Origin: Verrucomicrobiota bacterium | Lineage (GTDB): Bacteria > Verrucomicrobiota > Verrucomicrobiia > Limisphaerales > UBA1100 | Direction: 5' to 3' | Assembly: GCA_015660155.1 (NCBI GenBank) | Contig: DQLO01000059.1 | Span: 1 to 5,986, forward strand | DNA: 5,986 nucleotides | Shown: piece after piece, positions 1 through 5,351 of the stretch | Layout: each line of letters begins with the position of its first letter | Position numbering within the stretch: position 1 is the stretch's first letter | Notes under the pieces: generated by a model | The model's database searches: none | Seen by the model: the letters and a program-made list of their open reading frames with translations, nothing else | Told to the model about the DNA's origin: nothing | Program-made: the position numbers and the translations under genes

Positions 1-1
1 C

Positions 2-226
2 GTGAGTTTCGGCAGCCACGACTCCGGCCGCAACCTGCCGCACGGCGTCTACGTGGACAACATCGGCCTCAGCGGATTACTCATCGTCGAAGGCCAAACC
101 GAGCGCGAATTCCAAATCACCGCCGACCAATGGGTGCCCGAGATGACCCGCCGCTTCCACCTCAAAACCTCCCTCGAAAAAGGCATCGTGTCACAGCCAA
201 TAATTTTGCACGTGCGGAAGCGCTGA
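2..226 (+). CDS. C-terminal end of a secreted-type protein (possible PPC-domain family), 5' truncated by the window
   Basis: The reading frame is open from the left edge and ends at TGA 224-226, so only about the last 74 residues are visible. The GTG at position 2 is probably an internal valine, not the start. The fragment is rich in alternating hydrophobic and polar residues (GVYVDNIGLSGLLIVEG, then REFQITADQWVPE, ending PIILHVRKR). This reads as the final strands of a beta-sandwich. From memory, the ending resembles the last repeat of PPC-type (bacterial pre-peptidase C-terminal) exported proteins, which in PVC bacteria often lie beside DUF1501 and DUF1549 genes; I could not check this by alignment. 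It converges on the DUF1501 gene, with 52 nt between the two stop codons, so the two are not in one operon. Coding status is fairly secure; the family assignment is tentative. Confidence 0.55.
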   Translation: MSFGSHDSGRNLPHGVYVDNIGLSGLLIVEGQTEREFQITADQWVPEMTRRFHLKTSLEKGIVSQPIILHVRKR

Positions 227-278
227 CCTTCCGGTTTGCATTCTGGCTGTGTGACCCCCATAGAAGCCGTGAAAACAA

Positions 279-1673
279 TTAACCAAGGACGCCGCGAAGC
301 GGTTTGCCATTGCCATCTTGGGTGGCGTAGAAGGGCCGTTGCTCGACCATGACATGGTGAGTCGCCGGAATGCCCATCGCTTGCAGGATTGTGGCGTGGA
401 TGTCGGTGATGCTGGCGGGATCCTTGATGGTTTTGCAGGGGCGCTCGTCCGCTGTTTTTCCAAACAGATAGCCACGGCTCGCACCACCACCGAACATCAG
501 GACGCTGCCTGCCGCGGTGAAGTGGCGATGCATGCCGTAAAATTTCAGATCGTTAATGACATCAGGCTGATTCACCTGATCGCGTACCTTTGCATCCGGC
601 TTGCCTTCGACTAACATATCGCGGCTGAATTCTGTAGCCAACACGATGAGCGTGCGCTTGAGTAGGCCGCGTTTTTCAAGATCGAGCACAAGCTGCGCGA
701 GTGGCTGGTCGATTTGTTTCTTTAATTCACGCAGCCGGGTATGGCCGTTCTCGTGCGTGTCCCATCGTTTAAAGGGGCCATAATCGCTGGTGACCTCGAT
801 GAAACGCGCTCCCACTTCGCACAACCGCCGCGCCAGTAAGCAACCCCGCCCAAACTTGCCTTTGCCGTACGGTGCCGCGCTTTTCTCCGACTCCAAAGAA
901 AGGTCAAAGGCTTTCGAAGCCGGACTGCTTAAGAGTGTGAAGGCCTCGTCCATCGATTTCAGCAATTCCTCTCGTTTACGGGAACCGCCCTTTTGAAAAT
1001 CCGGGCTCGCCTTGAGCATGCGCAGGTAGTTTTGATACCGCGCCTTGAATCGTACCGGACTCATGCCGGCGGGAGGTCGCACGGCCTTGATAGCGTTGGC
1101 AGGATCATCAATGGTGAAAGGTCCGTATTCGGTTCCAAGACAGCCGCCGGTTTGAAAGGCCTTGATCTCTTCACTCTCTCCATTGGGGGCTTGGCCGATA
1201 TCAATGAAAGCAGGCAGCGCGGGATTGTTGCGACCACGCGCGTGGGCAATCCACGCACCAAGGTGAGGTGCCGCCACCGTCAAGGGAGGTTCATAGCCGG
1301 TATGCCAGTGGTACTGATGCCGCGAATGAAGGATGTGACCGAGATCGGCTCCGACCTGAGTGCGGATCAACGTGCCGCGATCCATCACTTTTGCTACGTG
1401 CTCAAAGCCCTGACAAAGCTTGATAGGGTCGACTGACGTGTCAATTGCGGGAAACGTGCTGAGCACCTGATCGGATTTTAGTCCTTTTTCAAATGGCGTG
1501 TAGCGCTTGGGATCAAACGTCTCGGTTGAAGCCATACCGCCGGCCATCCAGCAGAGAATCACCGTGTCCGCGCGCGCCTCTAATTTGCGTTCAGGCTTGG
1601 CGAAAGCAGGAAGCGTTGAGACACCAACACCGGCGGCGGTGCATTTAAGAAAATCGCGGCGGTTAAGTTTCAT
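279..1673 (-). CDS. DUF1501 family protein, Tat-exported
   Basis: A 464-residue protein of a family in the alkaline phosphatase/sulfatase superfamily; its substrate is unknown. The N-terminus has a twin-arginine motif (NRRDFLK, residues 4-10), then a short hydrophobic stretch to about residue 25, so export by Tat is expected. Family landmarks in order are: VILCWMAGGMASTETFDPK (38-56), the usual MxGGPSHxDTFDPK position but with Ala-Ser-Thr-Glu replacing Ser-His-x-Asp; WDTHEN (304-309); a DLEKRGLLKRTLIVLATEFSRD block (331-352); and YGMHRHF (379-385) leading to LMFGGG, where many members have GRDHH. The last feature suggests the MHRHF-type subfamily. Length is normal and the frame is intact. ATG 1673 lies 7 nt after the stop of the DUF1549/DUF1553 gene, with no Shine-Dalgarno and an A-rich spacer, so co-transcription and perhaps translational coupling are likely. 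Such pairs are very common in Planctomycetota and Verrucomicrobiota. Family call secure, function unknown. Confidence 0.93.
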   Translation of the reverse strand: MKLNRRDFLKCTAAGVGVSTLPAFAKPERKLEARADTVILCWMAGGMASTETFDPKRYTPFEKGLKSDQVLSTFPAIDTSVDPIKLCQGFEHVAKVMDRGTLIRTQVGADLGHILHSRHQYHWHTGYEPPLTVAAPHLGAWIAHARGRNNPALPAFIDIGQAPNGESEEIKAFQTGGCLGTEYGPFTIDDPANAIKAVRPPAGMSPVRFKARYQNYLRMLKASPDFQKGGSRKREELLKSMDEAFTLLSSPASKAFDLSLESEKSAAPYGKGKFGRGCLLARRLCEVGARFIEVTSDYGPFKRWDTHENGHTRLRELKKQIDQPLAQLVLDLEKRGLLKRTLIVLATEFSRDMLVEGKPDAKVRDQVNQPDVINDLKFYGMHRHFTAAGSVLMFGGGASRGYLFGKTADERPCKTIKDPASITDIHATILQAMGIPATHHVMVEQRPFYATQDGNGKPLRGVLG

Positions 1674-1680
1674 TTTTATT

Positions 1681-4113
1681 TTAGCGGATGATTTGAAATT
1701 CAGGCAACATCACAATGATCCACAAGAGATCGGCAATGGTTTCGGGCTTGGGATGTTCGCCGAGCATTTCACTGGCGATCGTGCGTTCGGTTCGGTTGGG
1801 CTCTCGGCCAAGGGCAGTGAGGTAGATTTTGGAAATCATGACATCCGGATTTTGTTGCTTTTGCTGCCAATGGATGGCGGCACCTTTGAGATAATTATCA
1901 AGAGTCGTGCCGTTGGTCAGCTCCAGCGCCTGCAGCAGCGTGGGCAAAGTATCACGGGCCGTCACCACCTGATCGCGGTTGGGCCGACCGAGTGCCCGCT
2001 GCAGTGGGTCGAGCCGTGAAAGTACGGCGCGGATGTCTGTGATGTTCACGGCTCCGGGCGCGCTCCCGAATGCTTCGGCCAGGTTCCACGGGCCCATTCC
2101 GGTGGCACCTAGTTGCGCGGCGTGTTTCCAGCCTTTGGTTTCAAAAGCCGACTTTTCCCAGCCGGCATGCTTTTGCTTGGAAGTCAGCCATGAATTGTCG
2201 GTGGTGAGATATGTCTCTCCAAGCTGCACGCGCAGGATGAAGCCGGCCGGACCGGCAGCGATGTTAGTGGCCTGAACCGCGAGTGTGTTGCGACCCTTAT
2301 GTAGATGGCGCGCAAGGTCGAAGCGGGTGGGAGCGCTCCAATTTTTGCCGGCGGTGACGCGTTTGCCGTTCACAAACAAAATGAATTCATTGTCGCAGGA
2401 AGCAATACCGGTCGCACTGGTGGGTTTGGATTCCAGCATGAATGTTTTGCGCAGGTAAATAGTTTCCAACGGTGCATTCGCAGCGGCGTTCTTCTGAGTC
2501 CAAATCCAAGCGGGCATGGGTATTTTGCCGGCGGGCTTTTCCGGCGGCAGATTGGCGGCGATGACTTTGCTCACCGCCCCGACTTGTCCTCCCTGTTTCC
2601 GGCCGTCCTGTCGCATGAATGCACCCCCATTTTGCCATTGGCCACTGAGTGCTGAGAGGGCATCAACGAATTGCTCTGCGTGCATGCGCTTGGGTAAAGG
2701 GCCACGAAAGGTAAACCGTTTTTCCGGAACTTCAGCAACAGGCAACTGATAGGCGCGGCTGGTGCAGATTAGGCGCAAGGTGTGCTTTAGGTCGTGGTTG
2801 TGCGAGGCCAGATCGCCGGCGAGCCAGTCAAGAAGATCGGCGGACCATGCGGGCTGATCCATGTCATCCAACGGCTCAATGAGCCCGCGGCCAAGCAGCT
2901 TGGCCCAGAGGCGATTGACGATGACGCGCCGCAGGCGACCATTCTTCTCGGCGGTCATCAATTTTGAGAGTTGTTGCAGGCGGGTTTTGGTGGGGGCTTT
3001 GGGATCGATACTACCAAGTTCAGGAAAAATGAACCGCATCTTGGCCGGCTTACCCGTCGGTTTATCGCATCGGTGCAGTTCGAGGCCGCTGTCGGCAAAG
3101 ATCGCGGCAAGCGAATAGGCATCCTCAAGCTTCCAGTAATTTACGAAACTATTGTGGCAGGAGGCGCATTTGAGATTGGTGCCCATGAATACTTGCGCAA
3201 GATTTTGTGCGGCCTGCATTTCGCGGCGTTGACTGGCGTTCACAGTACCGCGCCACTTGATGCCTTTCACAAAACCGCCCGCGCCATTGGAACCGCTGAC
3301 GAGTTCGCGTACGAACTGGTCATAAGGCATGTTCGTAAACAATGCGCGATAGAGCCACGTGGTTATCTGGGACCGGCCGTTATCGATGAAACCGGGACCG
3401 AAGTAGGCATTGCGCAAATGATCATTCCAAAAGGTCATCCAATGATCGGCATAAGCACGGTTATCATCGAGCAACCGGTCGACAAGGCGGGCGCGCTTGT
3501 CGGGAGCTTTATCGGCCACAAATTTTTCCAATTCATCTACCGTCGGCAGAAGCCCCACGAGATCCAGCCAAACACGCCGAGCAAAAACGCGATCACCGAC
3601 TATTTGAGAGGCTTCAACCTTGTTCTCTTTGAAATAACCAAGGAGCAGACGGTCGATCGGATTGCCCTTGCCCGGGCTGAGCGGTACCGCGCGTGGCTCG
3701 AGTGGAGCCTTGCGCCATTCGGCGAAGTTATAGCCTTTGGGCCAGGCGATGCCTTCATCAATCCATTTTTTGATCAATAAAATTTGTTCCGGAGAAAGTG
3801 GCTCACCCTCGGAGGGCATACGTTCGTCGGGATCCTTGGAGGTGATGAGCTGATAAAGCAGGCTCTTGGCGCTATCATTTGGCTTGGCGGCCTCGAGCAG
3901 AGTAGTGCGGGTGTTGATAGAAAACCCGCCCTTGGCCTCATGACCGGAATGGCAGCGGGAGCATTTGTTTTTTAATAGCGGCTGGATGTCTTTCTTGAAA
4001 TCCACTGCCTGGGCCGAGAATACTGCAACTGAAAAAATTATGGCGATGCTTATACGCACGGCCAAAGGATGGGGCATTTGCCGTTGATTGTCAGGACAAT
4101 TTCTCTTCTGCAA
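1681..4113 (-). CDS. DUF1549/DUF1553 domain protein with N-terminal cytochrome c-like (PSCyt1) domain
   Basis: An 810-residue exported protein typical of PVC bacteria, biochemical role unknown. A signal peptide (about residues 13-36: Arg20, a hydrophobic run, then AQA) precedes a PSCyt1 cytochrome c-like domain with haem motif CSRCH (51-55) and a likely axial Met99 in DERMP. DUF1549 spans roughly 150-345 (FARRVWLDLVGLLPT, DHWMTFWNDHLRNAY) and has a second CxxCH, CASCH (316-320), where the usual following His-Pro is Ser-Phe. DUF1553 begins near 390 (GRLRRVIVNRLWAKLLGRGL) and ends at the C-terminus (ALGREPNRTER, LLWIIVMLPEF). Between its halves, about 530-680, lies an inserted beta-rich region. 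The start is uncertain: TTG 4113 has GAGGG about 6 nt upstream, while ATG 4077 (residue 13) has no Shine-Dalgarno but gives a more compact signal peptide. It heads a two-gene unit with the DUF1501 gene. Confidence 0.93.
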   Translation of the reverse strand: MQKRNCPDNQRQMPHPLAVRISIAIIFSVAVFSAQAVDFKKDIQPLLKNKCSRCHSGHEAKGGFSINTRTTLLEAAKPNDSAKSLLYQLITSKDPDERMPSEGEPLSPEQILLIKKWIDEGIAWPKGYNFAEWRKAPLEPRAVPLSPGKGNPIDRLLLGYFKENKVEASQIVGDRVFARRVWLDLVGLLPTVDELEKFVADKAPDKRARLVDRLLDDNRAYADHWMTFWNDHLRNAYFGPGFIDNGRSQITTWLYRALFTNMPYDQFVRELVSGSNGAGGFVKGIKWRGTVNASQRREMQAAQNLAQVFMGTNLKCASCHNSFVNYWKLEDAYSLAAIFADSGLELHRCDKPTGKPAKMRFIFPELGSIDPKAPTKTRLQQLSKLMTAEKNGRLRRVIVNRLWAKLLGRGLIEPLDDMDQPAWSADLLDWLAGDLASHNHDLKHTLRLICTSRAYQLPVAEVPEKRFTFRGPLPKRMHAEQFVDALSALSGQWQNGGAFMRQDGRKQGGQVGAVSKVIAANLPPEKPAGKIPMPAWIWTQKNAAANAPLETIYLRKTFMLESKPTSATGIASCDNEFILFVNGKRVTAGKNWSAPTRFDLARHLHKGRNTLAVQATNIAAGPAGFILRVQLGETYLTTDNSWLTSKQKHAGWEKSAFETKGWKHAAQLGATGMGPWNLAEAFGSAPGAVNITDIRAVLSRLDPLQRALGRPNRDQVVTARDTLPTLLQALELTNGTTLDNYLKGAAIHWQQKQQNPDVMISKIYLTALGREPNRTERTIASEMLGEHPKPETIADLLWIIVMLPEFQIIR
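2074..2526 (-). other. Predicted inserted beta-sandwich (GH2 sugar-binding-like) domain within the DUF1553 region
   Basis: These codons specify about residues 530-680 of the DUF1549/DUF1553 protein. The stretch starts with PAWIWTQ and continues with IYLRKTFML (552-560), FILFVNGKRV (577-586), FDLARHLHKGRNTLAVQATN (598-617) and GFILRVQL (624-631). It then has WLTSKQKHAGWEKSAFETKGW (642-662). This order (Trp-x-Trp, then LRKTF, then a VNGK turn, then a HLHKGRNTLAV strand, then W...W..F...GW) is characteristic of the galactose-binding-like beta-sandwich found at the N-terminus of GH2 and alpha-L-rhamnosidase type glycosidases. DUF1553 sequence flanks it on both sides. The domain boundaries and sugar-binding role are inferred from pattern only. 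Confidence 0.6.
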
Positions 4114-4194
4114 GTCGCACCCTCAATACCGTCTTTAGCTGACGTGTCGCTGGTGAACATGACCTCAGCGCCTGTCTGCCGAAAAACTGCGGAC

Positions 4195-4674
4195 TCAACC
4201 CTCCGCCTTGTGCATTTGCTGCGCGAGGTAATTTTCGAGGCCGGTCATCTTGATGAGGTCCAACTGCGCCTCGGCCCAGTCCACGCTTTCTTCCGACTCC
4301 ACCACCATTCGATCCATCAACTCGCGACTGCCGGCATCCTTCAACTCGATGCAAAGCTGGATGGCCTCATTGTAAGTCGCCACGCCCTTGGTCTCCAGCG
4401 CGAGACTGTTTTCGATCTGCGCCTGCGGCGTGTCGCCCACGTTGATGACATCGTAGCGCGAGATCGCTGGCACGCCGTCCAGATACAGGATGCGGTCAAT
4501 GACTTCGTCCGCGTGCTTCATTTCCTCAATCGACTCCGCGTGAAAATGATCCGCCAACTTGTTGAGCCCCCAGTCGCGGCACATTTTGGAGCTGATGAAA
4601 TACAGGTTGATCGCCGTCAACTCAATGGTCAGTCCGGCGTTCAATGCTTCGATGACTTGTTCGTTACCCTTCAT
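4195..4674 (-). CDS. bfr: Bacterioferritin (Bfr) with altered ferroxidase centre
   Basis: A 159-residue four-helix-bundle iron-storage subunit, expected to assemble in the cytoplasm into a 24-mer with haem between subunit pairs. It aligns without gaps to E. coli Bfr (158 residues) over almost its whole length, as recalled from memory: MKGN.. start, ELTAINLYF (18-26), WGLNKL (35-40), EMKHAD (51-56), LALE (91-94), VDWAEAQLDLI (131-141) and GLENYL (145-150). Ferroxidase ligands Glu18, Glu51, His54 and Glu94 and the haem-ligand Met52 are present, as are Tyr25 and Trp133. The helix D ligands are not: the segment reads ESEES (126-130), giving Ser127 and Ser130 instead of Glu and His, and His46 is Ala. 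ATG 4674 matches the family start exactly but has no Shine-Dalgarno. The Bfd-type gene lies 140 nt upstream on the same strand, with a candidate Fur-like site between them. Family call secure; catalytic competence doubtful. Confidence 0.95.
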   Translation of the reverse strand: MKGNEQVIEALNAGLTIELTAINLYFISSKMCRDWGLNKLADHFHAESIEEMKHADEVIDRILYLDGVPAISRYDVINVGDTPQAQIENSLALETKGVATYNEAIQLCIELKDAGSRELMDRMVVESEESVDWAEAQLDLIKMTGLENYLAQQMHKAEG

Positions 4675-4784
4675 AATTTTATTAAAAGTTGCCGCTGTTG
4701 ATCGCAGTCAGTTTGTTTTCAAGTGAACACACGCCGTCACCCTAGCACAAATCGAACGTGTGAAAAAATAAATTTGTTTGCTAC

Positions 4785-4799
4785 CGAGACTCATTCCCA
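4785..4799 (-). promoter_or_regulatory. Candidate Fur-type operator upstream of bfr
   Basis: On the minus strand this reads TGGGAATGAGTCTCG. By hand count it matches the Fur 7-1-7 heptamer consensus (TGATAATnATTATCA) at 9 of 14 scored positions. It shares 11 of 15 bases with the site upstream of the Bfd-type gene, including the AGTCTC half. It lies 16 nt beyond the Bfd stop and 111 nt before the bfr start, where an internal promoter for bfr would be expected. No convincing -35/-10 pair could be picked. The palindrome itself is weak, so the main support is similarity to the second site and the iron-related function of both genes. Confidence 0.35.
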
Positions 4800-4814
4800 G
4801 CACGAAAAATTGAA

Positions 4815-5102
4815 CTACGCTGCCTTGCAATGACACAGCACCTGCATGACCCCGCAACCGGGACACAACGCGCACGGCCCGCACTCCGCCGGCAAGCCCG
4901 CGAGCAAACGTTGAATGCGACACTGGCAACTGCCACAACCACTGCCCGCCGCCGTCAGCCGCGTGACCTCTGCGATCGTTTCCGCATCGCCCTCGTCAAT
5001 CGCCTCGCGAATGCTCGACGCCGTCACCTGATGACAATGACAAATCAGCGTGTCCGCCGATTGCGTGCGCGTCTGCGCGGGCATATCCAAAATCGTAGCC
5101 AT
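4815..5102 (-). CDS. bfd: Bacterioferritin-associated ferredoxin-like (Bfd-type) [2Fe-2S] protein with Cys-rich tail
   Basis: A 95-residue cytoplasmic protein. The BFD-like [2Fe-2S] fold is marked by CHC (Cys21, Cys23) and CGSC (Cys56, Cys59), a C-x-C-x32-C-x2-C pattern that nearly matches the x31 spacing of E. coli Bfd. The intervening SSIREAIDEGDAETIAEVTR is the expected helical part. Bfd proteins pass electrons to bacterioferritin haem to release stored Fe(II), which fits the bfr gene directly downstream. A related domain occurs in NirB and similar oxidoreductases, but this is a stand-alone protein. Unlike E. coli Bfd (64 residues), it has an N-terminal extension of about 17 residues and a tail with seven more cysteines: Cys61, 74, 77, 80 and 83 (three CxxC steps), then 90 and 92 (CHC). 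ATG 5102 has no Shine-Dalgarno; ATG 5084 (Met7) is an alternative. Fold call good; the symbol rests on context. Confidence 0.85.
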   Translation of the reverse strand: MATILDMPAQTRTQSADTLICHCHQVTASSIREAIDEGDAETIAEVTRLTAAGSGCGSCQCRIQRLLAGLPAECGPCALCPGCGVMQVLCHCKAA

Positions 5103-5156
5103 CGTGTGAAAGCGACCAAGTCATCGGGCAAAACCAATGAATTGGCAAGTCTTATT

Positions 5157-5171
5157 TGAGACTGAGTCACA
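5157..5171 (-). promoter_or_regulatory. Candidate Fur-type operator upstream of the Bfd-type gene
   Basis: On the minus strand this reads TGTGACTCAGTCTCA, an inverted repeat of two 7-base arms around one central base, with one mismatched pair (TGnGACT / AGTCnCA). This is the spacing of the Fur heptamer site (TGATAATnATTATCA), which it matches at 9 of 14 scored positions by hand count. It lies 55 nt upstream of the Bfd-type start, a suitable place for a promoter-overlapping operator. It resembles the site before bfr. The Fur assignment is inference; another dimeric regulator could bind it. Confidence 0.4.
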
Positions 5172-5253
5172 TTTGCAGTTATTCAGTCGAATGTGGTTTT
5201 TGTGGGATATTTAGAGGAGTTTGCATAAATCGCCTCAAAACAACGGCTCATTA

Positions 5254-5348
5254 TGGAGTGCGCCGGCAGTGCGAAGCGCGCGACGGCGCTTTTGTCCGTG
5301 ATGCGCCATACCAAAGCGGTGTCGCGCTGCGCTTGCCACCGCGCTCCA
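5254..5348. repeat. GC-rich imperfect inverted repeat (palindromic repeat element, possible terminator)
   Basis: The left arm (5254-5293) starts TGGAGTGCGCCGGCA and the right arm (5311-5348) ends TTGCCACCGCGCTCCA. Reverse-complemented, the right arm aligns with the left over about 38 bases, with several substitutions and a small gap, leaving a loop of about 17 nt. A transcript of either strand could form a long hairpin. It starts 3 nt after the sulfatase stop codon, so it might act as a terminator or mRNA 3' stabiliser, though no run of T follows it on the minus strand. Its form resembles dispersed palindromic repeats I associate with Verrucomicrobia, but only one copy is visible here. Confidence 0.6.
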
Positions 5349-5351
5349 AAT

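Noticed and set aside
227..278. Terminator between the converging genes at 226 and 279
   Set aside because: Only a 4-bp GGCT/AGCC pairing with a long loop is visible and there is no T-run in either direction.
993..2019. Plus-strand open frames opposite the DUF1501 gene and the end of the DUF1553 gene (993-1436 and 1507-2019)
   Set aside because: Both lie opposite well-supported coding sequence, and the second spans the junction of two minus-strand genes. No family features were seen.
2971..3780. Plus-strand 269-codon open frame opposite the DUF1549/DUF1553 gene
   Set aside because: The opposite strand has clear family motifs (CxxCH, DUF1549 and DUF1553 blocks) through this stretch. The plus-strand product shows no recognisable domain and is best explained as a GC-rich antisense shadow.
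4087..4100. Palindrome ATTGTCAGGACAAT as an operator
   Set aside because: A 6-bp arm with a 2-nt spacer is expected about once by chance in a window of this length, and no second copy was found. It may also lie inside the coding sequence if the TTG start is used.
4069..4701. Plus-strand 210-codon open frame covering the bfr region
   Set aside because: It is antisense to a gap-free bacterioferritin and its product has no recognisable motif.
4728..4762. Short inverted repeat CACACG...CGTGTG followed by AAAAAA in the Bfd-bfr gap, as a possible terminator
   Set aside because: The stem is only 6 bp with a 23-nt loop. The A-run means the T-run precedes the stem on the minus strand used by both genes, the wrong order for an intrinsic terminator.
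4757..5110. Repeated CGTGTGAAA at 4757-4765 and just upstream of the Bfd start near 5103
   Set aside because: A 9-mer shared twice is close to chance expectation, and the two copies sit at very different distances from their genes.
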